Part shown: one piece after another, positions 1 through 5,353 of the stretch
Layout of the letters: the number at the start of each line of letters is the position of its first letter
Position numbering within the stretch: position 1 is the stretch's first letter
DNA from: Bacteroidales bacterium
GTDB taxonomy: Bacteria > Bacteroidota > Bacteroidia > Bacteroidales > F082
Reading direction: 5' to 3'
Length of the DNA stretch: 6,235 nt
NCBI GenBank assembly: GCA_024762735.1
Contig: JANTGU010000143.1
Location: 1 to 6,235, forward strand
Position numbers and translations under genes: made by a program
Notes under the pieces: generated by a model
What the model was told of the DNA's origin: nothing
Databases searched by the model: none
Seen by the model: only the letters and a program-made list of their open reading frames with translations

Positions 1-1
1 A

Positions 2-110
2 CTTGAATAAAATATTTAATAAAATGAATGATATTTTTTATAACCCACCCCTTATCCCCTCCGGGTGAGGGGAATTATTGGTATTCATTTTATTAAATAT
101 TTTATTCAAG
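2..110. repeat. Hairpin element 1: C-rich core in 28-bp inverted arms
   Basis: Perfect 28-bp AT-rich inverted arms lie at 2-29 and 83-110, separated by 53 nt. Inside is a 34-bp core (42-75) that begins AACCCACCCC and ends GAGGGGAAT and holds its own hairpin: CCCCTC (56-61) and GAGGGG (67-72) around a 5-nt loop. The same core recurs inverted at 155-188. The arms are not shared with the second element. As RNA this would form a very stable stem on either strand, so it may also end transcription of a gene left of the window, but neither arm is followed by a clear T-run. I recall similar C-rich cores from other Bacteroidota intergenic regions, but no family name can be confirmed here. Confidence 0.85.
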
Positions 111-128
111 GTCTTTCATTTTGTACTA

Positions 129-221
129 TGAAAAATCAGAAAATAAATTCCTTTATTCCCCTCCATTGGAGGGGCGCAGGGGTGGGTTGATTAATTAACT
201 TATTTATTTTCTGATTTTTCA
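129..221. repeat. Hairpin element 2: inverted copy of the C-rich core in different arms
   Basis: Perfect 20-bp inverted arms lie at 129-148 and 202-221, again separated by exactly 53 nt. The enclosed 34-bp core (155-188) is the reverse complement of the core in element 1, with 27 of 34 positions identical. The differences cluster in the hairpin loop and in a 3-nt stretch between the C-runs. Its inner hairpin is CCCCTCC (158-164) and GGAGGGG (168-174) with a 3-nt loop. The arms are unrelated to those of element 1. The element ends 80 bp before the preferred hemW start. Because the cores are inverted relative to each other, the two elements could also pair with one another. Confidence 0.85.
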
Positions 222-300
222 ACCTTATATGTTTACACTGATTAGTTACAAACGCTTAGGCAAGCCGATTATTCTGTTATTTTCGCAAAAATTAATGTTT

Positions 301-1440
301 ATGGCGGGTATTTATATTCATATTCCTTTTTGCAAGCACAAATGCAATTACTGTAATTTCTTTTCGGTGGCATCGATTAAATATCGTGATGTTTTTGTTG
401 ATGCGTTGCTTAGGGAAATGGAAATGAGAAAAGATTACCTGAAAAATGAATTGGTTCACACCATCTACTTTGGGGGCGGCACCCCATCGTTGTTAACCAT
501 TGATGAGATAAATACCATCCTTGCCAAAGCAAACACCCTGTTTAATATAAATGCTGATTTAGAAATTACGCTGGAAGCCAACCCCGACGACCTGAGTTTG
601 GATAAAACCGAAGATTTAAAACGATACACTCCCATCAATCGATTTAGTATAGGTGTACAAAGTTTTTTTGATGATGATTTACATTATCTCGACAGGCAAC
701 ACAATGGTACACAAGCACGGCACGCCATCGAAAATGTACAAAAAGCAGGTTTTAACAACATGACCATTGATTTAATTTATGGCATTCCGGGATTGTCGCT
801 GGAAAAATGGCACAAAAATCTTGATATCTTTTTTGACTATCATATTCCGCACCTGAGTTCCTACAGTCTGACCGTGGAGCCCAAAACGGCACTGCAACAT
901 CAAATTAGCAAACAAAAGCGGGCAGAAGTTGACGAGGAACTGAGCATTCGTCATTTTGAAATATTGCTGGAAAGGATAGCGCAAAACAACTATGTACACT
1001 ACGAAATTTCCAATTTTGCCAAAAAAGGTTTTTACTCCAAACACAATAGTATTTACTGGCTGGGCGATCATTACCTGGGGTTAGGCCCGTCGGCACACTC
1101 CTTTAACGGTCACTCGAGACAGTGGAATGTTGCCGCCATTAAAAAGTATATCGATTCGGACATGGTTGATAAAATGGTTGCCGAAAAAGAAGTGTTATCG
1201 GTAAATCAACTTTTTAACGAGTATGTAATGACCTCGTTACGTACTTCCTGGGGGTGCGACCTGGAACATATCAACAATGTTTTCGGAAGCAGCTATACAG
1301 CCTTCTTCACCGGTAGTGTCAAGGGATTTATCAAAGAGAAAAAGATTATTCAAAACGGTAACCGGTTTGTGTTATCGAAAACAGGTAAGCTGTTTGCCGA
1401 TGGCGTTGCCGCTGATTTGTTTGTGGATGATGATTTTTAG
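301..1440 (+). CDS. hemW: HemW, radical SAM heme chaperone (HemN-like)
   Basis: The 379-residue product matches HemW length (E. coli HemW is about 378). Residues 1-9 are the family-typical opening MAGIYIHIP, and the radical SAM cluster motif CX3CX2C is C11, C15 and C18. F20 stands where true coproporphyrinogen dehydrogenase HemN has a fourth cysteine, which favours HemW. GGGTPS (58-63) is the SAM-binding glycine motif. EANPDD (92-97), RFSIGVQSF (114-122), DLIYGIPG (157-164) and YLGLGPSAHSF (258-268) are further conserved blocks. HemW binds heme and an Fe-S cluster and is thought to deliver heme to respiratory proteins in the cytoplasm. The frame stays open to an ATG at 229 (24 more residues), but that extension is unlike the family, so 301 is preferred; 295 is also possible. 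No Shine-Dalgarno sequence is visible. Only 3 bp separate its stop from that of the convergent regulator. Confidence 0.93.
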   Translation: MAGIYIHIPFCKHKCNYCNFFSVASIKYRDVFVDALLREMEMRKDYLKNELVHTIYFGGGTPSLLTIDEINTILAKANTLFNINADLEITLEANPDDLSLDKTEDLKRYTPINRFSIGVQSFFDDDLHYLDRQHNGTQARHAIENVQKAGFNNMTIDLIYGIPGLSLEKWHKNLDIFFDYHIPHLSSYSLTVEPKTALQHQISKQKRAEVDEELSIRHFEILLERIAQNNYVHYEISNFAKKGFYSKHNSIYWLGDHYLGLGPSAHSFNGHSRQWNVAAIKKYIDSDMVDKMVAEKEVLSVNQLFNEYVMTSLRTSWGCDLEHINNVFGSSYTAFFTGSVKGFIKEKKIIQNGNRFVLSKTGKLFADGVAADLFVDDDF

Positions 1441-1443
1441 CGG

Positions 1444-2139
1444 CTATCCTATTTTTGAAATGGACACCAGGCGAGGATAATCTAAAATTTCAACTTCTTT
1501 TCCTTCAAACTGTAAAATACCATCGTTTTTAAATTCTGAAAGTGTACGGATAACATTTTCGGTTGACATGGCAATCAGTTCTGCCATTTCGCGGCGTGTT
1601 ACGGGTAGTTTGAATTTCATGTCGTGATACACCTGATTGGATAAATAGATAAGAATACTGGCTACCTTGCCTCTTATTTGAAGCTGTGCTTTGGTGAAGC
1701 GGCTTGAAATAACCTCATCGGCAATTAACCCCATGCGCCTGATCACATTAATGGCAAACTTGCCATTGGTTTGTACCAGCTGGTAAATAGCATCCAAACC
1801 CACTTCGCAAACATGCGTTTCTTCCAGGGCTGCAATGGAGTACTGGTACGTCTCGTTCGAAAACAGATGCAACAAACTGACAAAATCGCCCGGTTTGTTG
1901 ATGCTTAAAATATGGTCTTTTCCGGTTTGATCAGTTTTATAAAGTTTTACTAAACCGGTACGTAAATATAAAAACGAAGTAAACGGGTCTCCCTCTTTTT
2001 TGATTGTTTCGCCCTTTGAAAAAGCTTTTTCGCTGCGAGCACTGTTTACCAGCCTGAACTCCTGCGGGTTCAACGAATCAAACAATAGATTACGAAAGAC
2101 ACATTTTTCGCATGCCTGAATAGTTTGTGTTATTTTCAT
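1444..2139 (-). CDS. Crp/Fnr-family transcriptional regulator
   Basis: The 231-residue product has a cyclic-nucleotide-binding-type beta-roll at about 25-120 (KGETIKKEGDP, YLRTGLVKLYK, PGDFVSLLHLF), a dimerisation helix at about 122-150 and a winged helix-turn-helix at about 155-215. The recognition helix contains TENVIRTLSEF with E194 and R198, the positions that contact DNA in Crp/Fnr proteins. The N-terminus carries C10-x2-C13, and C111 sits in a VCEVGL context that resembles the VCEIPF around C122 of E. coli FNR; the FNR C29 position is leucine. Redox or oxygen sensing is therefore possible but not shown. The start at 2139 is chosen because translation further upstream gives a low-complexity extension crossing the divergent promoter region, and a -7 motif sits 5 nt before this ATG. 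It is convergent with hemW and divergent from tatC. Confidence 0.92.
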   Translation of the reverse strand: MKITQTIQACEKCVFRNLLFDSLNPQEFRLVNSARSEKAFSKGETIKKEGDPFTSFLYLRTGLVKLYKTDQTGKDHILSINKPGDFVSLLHLFSNETYQYSIAALEETHVCEVGLDAIYQLVQTNGKFAINVIRRMGLIADEVISSRFTKAQLQIRGKVASILIYLSNQVYHDMKFKLPVTRREMAELIAMSTENVIRTLSEFKNDGILQFEGKEVEILDYPRLVSISKIG

Positions 2140-2144
2140 ATTTA

Positions 2145-2152
2145 CAAAGGTA
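2145..2152 (-). promoter_or_regulatory. Bacteroidota -7 promoter motif for the Crp/Fnr gene
   Basis: Read on the minus strand this is TACCTTTG, a full match to the phylum motif TAnnTTTG. It ends 5 nt before the ATG at 2139, so the transcript would have almost no leader. A -33 TTTG is not clear at the expected distance; TTTC (minus strand, 2169-2172) is the nearest candidate. Confidence 0.5.
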
Positions 2153-2191
2153 TATATATTAACTAAATGAAAGGCATAAAAGCTAATATTT

Positions 2192-2220
2192 ATTATGTTT
2201 GTTTTGTGTTGATTATGTTT
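2192..2220 (+). repeat. 9-bp direct repeat spaced 20 bp in the divergent promoter region
   Basis: ATTATGTTT occurs at 2192-2200 and again at 2212-2220, 20 bp apart, about two helical turns. Both copies lie just upstream of the tatC -7 motif. The spacing would suit a protein binding two sites on one DNA face, but the region is T-rich and the repeat could be chance. Confidence 0.4.
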
Positions 2221-2231
2221 TAGTACTTTTG
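2198..2231 (+). promoter_or_regulatory. Probable tatC promoter
   Basis: TACTTTTG (2224-2231) fully matches the TAnnTTTG -7 motif. Candidate -33 TTTG elements lie at 2198-2201 (22-nt spacer) and 2203-2206 (17-nt spacer), on either side of the usual distance. The -7 motif ends 8 nt before the first ATG at 2240, predicting a leader of only a few bases. Confidence 0.55.
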
Positions 2232-2239
2232 CCCAATAC

Positions 2240-3079
2240 ATGATGGAAGAGCAAACAACCAAACATAAGCCCGAAGAAGAAGAAAAAGTAATGAGCTTTT
2301 GGGATCATCTCGAAGAGCTTAGGTGGCATATTATGCGGTCGATAATTGCGGTGATGGTGCTGGCTGTTATTGCCTTTTTAAACCGGAAAATAATTTTCGA
2401 TTACATTATTTTGGCTCCCAGCACCCCTCATTTTATTACCAACCGGGTTTTATGCCGGATTGGTGAAATTATTCATGTCTCCTCCATTTGTATCAAGAGC
2501 CTGCATTTTCAAATTATCAACATCAGCATGTCGGGACAGTTTTTAACCCACATGTATATTTCTACGGTAGCAGGATTTATTTTGGCTTTTCCCTATATTT
2601 TATACGAAATATGGCGCTTTATTAAACCGGCCCTCTACGATAAAGAAGAAAAATACAGCAGGGGTGGGGTACTCATCAGCTCGCTACTGTTTTTACTGGG
2701 CATATTGTTTAGCTATTTTCTTATTGTCCCCCTGACGGTAAATTTTTTAGGTAATTACCAGGTAAGCAATTCGGTGATGAATCAGATATCACTAAAATCT
2801 TATATCAACACGGTAGTATCGGTTACTTTTGCCGTGGGGATTGTATTTGAACTTCCCATACTGGTTTATTTTTTAACCAAGATTGGTGTTATCACTCCAA
2901 CCTTTTTAACCTCGAACCGCAAGTATATGTTTGTGGTGTTGTTAATTCTTTCCGCCATTATTACCCCTCCTGACATGTTTAGTCAAATCATGGTGGTAAT
3001 CCCCCTGGTGGGGCTCTACGAGGTGAGTATCAAAGTTTCGCAAAGGATTTATAAAAAAGTCCAGGAAGAGGAGATTTAA
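2240..3079 (+). CDS. tatC: TatC, core subunit of the twin-arginine protein translocase
   Basis: TatC is the six-helix inner-membrane subunit that recognises twin-arginine signal peptides and exports folded, often cofactor-loaded, proteins. The 279-residue product has the cytoplasmic N-terminal motif FWDHLEELRW (20-29) with E26; the first loop motif AFPYILYEIWRFIKPALY (116-133); an acidic residue in the fourth helix region, FELP (203-206, E204); and the cytoplasmic loop TPPDMFSQ (242-249, D245), equivalent to E. coli D211. Hydrophobic helices lie near 31-52, 102-125, 144-170, 190-212, 228-242 and 248-264. The long segment between helices 1 and 2 (about 57-100) is typical of Bacteroidota TatC. 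The ATG at 2240 is used; 2243 is equivalent, and the ATG at 2291 (MSFWDHLEEL) would give a shorter protein still beginning at the family core. No tatA or tatB is present in the window. Confidence 0.95.
   Translation: MMEEQTTKHKPEEEEKVMSFWDHLEELRWHIMRSIIAVMVLAVIAFLNRKIIFDYIILAPSTPHFITNRVLCRIGEIIHVSSICIKSLHFQIINISMSGQFLTHMYISTVAGFILAFPYILYEIWRFIKPALYDKEEKYSRGGVLISSLLFLLGILFSYFLIVPLTVNFLGNYQVSNSVMNQISLKSYINTVVSVTFAVGIVFELPILVYFLTKIGVITPTFLTSNRKYMFVVLLILSAIITPPDMFSQIMVVIPLVGLYEVSIKVSQRIYKKVQEEEI
3069..3073 (+). promoter_or_regulatory. Shine-Dalgarno-like site for the epimerase gene
   Basis: AGGAG within the purine-rich end of tatC lies 5 nt before the ATG at 3079. It is one of the few recognisable Shine-Dalgarno sequences in the window. 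It supports the 3079 start over the ATG two codons later at 3085 and fits re-initiation at the TAATG overlap. Confidence 0.55.
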
Positions 3080-4059
3080 TGAACATGACTGTTTCCGTTA
3101 CCGGTGCCAATGGGCTTGTGGGATCCAACCTCATCAGGTTGTTGCTTACAAAAGGTTATAAGGTAAAAGCACTTGTTCATCAACACGCTAAGGCGCTGGA
3201 AGGATTAACTGTTGAGATATTCAAAGGTGACATGCTGGATAAAGCGGTGCTGACAAGGCTTTTTACCGACACAGATGTTGTCTTTCATGCAGCAGCCATC
3301 ATATCGATTGGAGAATACTCGTATCAAACCGTTTATCGAGCCAATGTGGAAGGCACGCAAACAGTATTTTCCACTGCAAAAAAACTTGGTGTTAAAACCT
3401 TTGTACATTTTAGTTCTATTCACGCCCTTAGTCCTCCGGCAACAGGGATGCCCTGTACCGAGGATTGTAGTTTAGCAACAGACTCGCGATACAGCTATGA
3501 AAAAACCAAGGCTTTGGCTCAAGCGTGGCTGCAACAGCAAAAGGGCAACGGAATGAAAATTGTTATTTTAAACCCTACTGCCATTGTTGGCCCACACGAT
3601 TATAAACCTTCGTTTATAGGCGAACTGCTCGGCAACGTGCTACGCAAAAAGTTACCGGCGATTGTTAACGGGGGTTACAACTGGGTTGATGTTCGTGATG
3701 TTGCCGAGGCAGCCCTCCTCGCAGCAGAAAAAGGGGTTGATGGCGACCACTATCTTGTATCGGGTTATTGGCTTAGTTTACCCGAGCTAATCGGGCTTAT
3801 GGAAAAAATTACCGGATTAAACGTAATGCCCCCTGTTATTCCGTTTTGGTTGGCACGGGTAGGTGTTCCTTTTTTAAAACTCTGGTCGAAGATTACCGGA
3901 AGCCGGCCTTTGTATACGCGTGAGTCGTTGCAGATATTGCAAAACAGCAGCAAAAACATCGTGCCCGAAAAAGCCAGGGCTGTTTTGGGCTACACTGCCC
4001 GTCCAACTGAACAAACTCTTCGGGATACGCTGGAGTGGATGCGCGAAAATAGTTTTTGA
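3079..4059 (+). CDS. NAD(P)-dependent epimerase/reductase, extended SDR (dihydroflavonol-reductase-like)
   Basis: The 326-residue product is an extended short-chain dehydrogenase with an N-terminal Rossmann fold. The nucleotide motif is TGANGLVGSN (8-17, GxxGxxG), followed by the GDMLD acidic turn (50-54), the VVFHAAA strand (67-73), HFSS (110-113) with the catalytic serine, and YEKTK (140-144) supplying the Tyr-x3-Lys pair. NPTAIVGPHD (165-174) and NWVDVRDVAEAA (201-212) are typical of the subgroup labelled dihydroflavonol-4-reductase-like or HpnA-like. The substrate cannot be read from sequence; a sugar, sterol or other ketone or aldehyde are all possible. There is no signal peptide, so it is cytoplasmic. 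Its ATG shares a base with the tatC stop (TAATG), indicating one transcript and probable translational coupling. A functional link to protein export is not evident. Confidence 0.88.
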   Translation: MNMTVSVTGANGLVGSNLIRLLLTKGYKVKALVHQHAKALEGLTVEIFKGDMLDKAVLTRLFTDTDVVFHAAAIISIGEYSYQTVYRANVEGTQTVFSTAKKLGVKTFVHFSSIHALSPPATGMPCTEDCSLATDSRYSYEKTKALAQAWLQQQKGNGMKIVILNPTAIVGPHDYKPSFIGELLGNVLRKKLPAIVNGGYNWVDVRDVAEAALLAAEKGVDGDHYLVSGYWLSLPELIGLMEKITGLNVMPPVIPFWLARVGVPFLKLWSKITGSRPLYTRESLQILQNSSKNIVPEKARAVLGYTARPTEQTLRDTLEWMRENSF

Positions 4060-4090
4060 AAACCGTGGTAAACTACCAACGAGGTAACCC

Positions 4091-4293
4091 GCGTGAGGGA
4101 TTGCAGCGATACCCCGCAGAGGCTGTTTAAAAAGTAATACTAGAGATTAGTCAGTCACACTTCGACTATCACTTCGACGGGCTCAGTGTACAAGCTCAGT
4201 GTGACACCAATTTTTAGTGTAAAAACGATTTACTTTTTAAACAGCCTTGAGGAGTTAAGCGTAAAGCCCGGCCTGACGTCAGGAAGGACACGC
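4091..4293. ncRNA. Probable structured RNA or repeat element with an enlarged central hairpin
   Basis: The flanks can fold around a central stem. Closing stem: GCGTG (4091-4095) with CACGC (4289-4293). Then GGG (4097-4099) with CCC (4267-4269). The central stem is a perfect 18-bp inverted repeat, 4120-4137 with 4230-4247, extended across an internal loop by CC (4114-4115) with GG (4251-4252). A side hairpin is CCTG (4272-4275) with CAGG (4280-4283) around ACGT. AGCG appears on both sides (4105-4108 and 4258-4261). The GAGGGATTGCAGCG and AAAGCCCGGCC stretches look like a dispersed Bacteroidota intergenic motif I recall; Rfam Flavo-1 is one name to test, not a firm call. Strand is undetermined because the stems read both ways. 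The element begins 31 bp after the epimerase stop and ends before the sigma-gene promoter, so it is not in that gene's leader. Confidence 0.5.
4154..4205. repeat. Nested repeat of CACTTCGAC and GCTCAGTGT units
   Basis: This lies in the 92-nt loop of the central stem of the surrounding element. CACTTCGAC occurs at 4158-4166 and 4170-4178 (12-bp period), and GCTCAGTGT at 4181-4189 and 4194-4202 (13-bp period). The outer ends GTCACAC (4154-4160) and GTGTGAC (4199-4205) are inverted repeats. The combination resembles a dispersed repeat family (TTCGAC..GCTCAGTGTGAC) that I recall from several bacterial genomes. Here each half appears partly duplicated. Confidence 0.65.
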
Positions 4294-4355
4294 CCAAAAA
4301 ATGAAAACATCAATAATTTAAATCTGACTATCTTAGCAGGGAATAAACGGGTGGT

Positions 4356-4363
4356 TACTTTTG
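4356..4363 (+). promoter_or_regulatory. -7 promoter motif of the ECF sigma operon
   Basis: TACTTTTG fully matches TAnnTTTG and is identical to the tatC -7 motif. It lies 26 nt before the GTG start, predicting a leader of about 20 A-rich bases. A -33 TTTG is not evident; TTAG (4333-4336) is at the expected distance. The match is to the housekeeping consensus, so no separate autoregulated ECF promoter is recognised. Confidence 0.5.
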
Positions 4364-4389
4364 TCTAATAAAGCAAACAACAACAAACT

Positions 4390-4935
4390 GTGAAAGAGGC
4401 GTACCGAAAAGATTTTGAGCTGGTTAAAAAAGCGGCCGAGGGCGATCAATTTGCCTTTGGTGCTATTGTGCGACAATTTGAGGGGTTGGTGGCTAAAACG
4501 GTAATAGGTATGCTGGGCAACACGCAAGAGGCTGAAGACACCGGACAGGAGGTTTTTATCCGTTTTTACCGTTCGATGAACCAATACAAAGGCGATTCGG
4601 CACTGGGAACTTACCTTACACGCATTGCCATCAATCTTTCGCTAAATGCCTTGAAAAAGCAAAAGAGCCATGCTACCAACGAACTGAGTAAAATGGAGTA
4701 CCAACTGAGTGGTGATGATGAAACTGAAAGTACTGATAACCGCGAGATTATTGAAAATGCCCTGGCACAACTTGAACCTGAGTTCAGAAGCGTGGTGGTA
4801 TTGCGGCTTGTTGAGGGGTACTCGACCAAAGAGACTGCCGATTTGTTAAAACTACCTCTGGGAACCGTTTTATCGCGGCTGTCGAGGGCACAAAAAAAAT
4901 TGAAATCATTATTGAAAAAAGAGCTTACACATTAA
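4390..4935 (+). CDS. ECF-type RNA polymerase sigma factor (sigma-70 family)
   Basis: The 181-residue product has the two-domain ECF layout. Sigma region 2 spans about 13-92, including the core-binding segment AEDTGQEVFIRFYRSM (48-63) and the promoter-melting helix LGTYLTRIAINLSLN (72-86). An acidic linker (about 96-118) follows, then region 4 at about 122-178 with helix-turn-helix EGYSTKETADLLKLPLGTVL (142-161), continued by SRLSRAQKKL. The start is GTG at 4390: an in-frame stop at 4369-4371 leaves no ATG upstream, and the next ATG would delete part of region 2. It leads a three-gene operon with a 12-bp gap to the next gene, the standard arrangement of a sigma factor with its own membrane-bound inhibitor. 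The regulon cannot be inferred. Confidence 0.93.
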   Translation: MKEAYRKDFELVKKAAEGDQFAFGAIVRQFEGLVAKTVIGMLGNTQEAEDTGQEVFIRFYRSMNQYKGDSALGTYLTRIAINLSLNALKKQKSHATNELSKMEYQLSGDDETESTDNREIIENALAQLEPEFRSVVVLRLVEGYSTKETADLLKLPLGTVLSRLSRAQKKLKSLLKKELTH

Positions 4936-4947
4936 GGGAACAGCGTT

Positions 4948-5343
4948 ATGGAAACTTTAAGAGCATTATTAATCAAGTCTTACGAAGAAGGGGGATTAAC
5001 TCCCGAAGAACAACACCTGCTGGATGGAGCTTTGGCTGATCACGAGGAACTTCGGCAGGAGCAAACAGAGCTGGAGGCCTTGCACAAAATGCTGGCCAAC
5101 TATACTCCGGCTTTTAAACCTGGCTTTGCCGGCAGGGTTTTAGAAACCGTTTCGCAGGCAACGGCTTCCTCTGACGACAACCTCTATTTTCTTTTTAAAC
5201 GGTTTGCGTTAACAGGCGTGGCCGCTATTATCGCCTTGTTAATTTCCGTTTACTTTACGGATGGCAATTTTTCGTTTGATGCCTTGTTAGGGCTTTCAGA
5301 CCTTTCAAAAGACAATTTGTTGTTGGCATTATCAACTTTTTAA
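4948..5343 (+). CDS. Small single-pass membrane protein, probable anti-sigma factor
   Basis: This 131-residue protein sits directly after the sigma gene, 12 bp downstream, with an AAGGGA sequence (4934-4939) 8 nt before its ATG. Residues 1-84 are mainly charged and helical and are predicted cytoplasmic. They include LTPEEQHLLDGAL (17-29), an acidic E/Q/L-rich helix (32-50) and FKPGFAGRVLETV (56-68), a pattern I associate with anti-sigma domains of Bacteroidota. One membrane helix lies at about 86-103, with a roughly 28-residue outer tail. There are no cysteines, so it is not a zinc-binding (ZAS) anti-sigma factor. The assignment rests on position, topology and general resemblance. Confidence 0.7.
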   Translation: METLRALLIKSYEEGGLTPEEQHLLDGALADHEELRQEQTELEALHKMLANYTPAFKPGFAGRVLETVSQATASSDDNLYFLFKRFALTGVAAIIALLISVYFTDGNFSFDALLGLSDLSKDNLLLALSTF

Positions 5344-5353
5344 ATTTAGTACC

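Noticed and set aside
226..235. hemW promoter at TATGTTTA (228-235)
   Set aside because: The last base deviates from TAnnTTTG and no -33 TTTG is at the right distance, so it is too weak to list.
229..300. N-terminal extension of HemW from the ATG at 229
   Set aside because: HemW proteins normally begin at the MAGIYIHIP segment; the extra 24 residues match no family feature and no better start signal is present.
772..1071. Minus-strand open frames inside hemW
   Set aside because: They are antisense shadows of a well-conserved gene and show no protein-family signal of their own.
2209..2213. FNR-type half-site TTGAT in the divergent promoter region
   Set aside because: There is no ATCAA partner at the expected 4-nt spacing, and a 5-bp match is common by chance.
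2140..2262. N-terminal extension of the Crp/Fnr protein up to 2262
   Set aside because: It would run through the divergent promoter region and into tatC, and the extra residues are low-complexity and unlike the family.
4186..4368. 60-codon plus-strand open frame across the structured element
   Set aside because: It begins inside the repeat core and crosses the stems and the promoter; its composition does not look protein-like.
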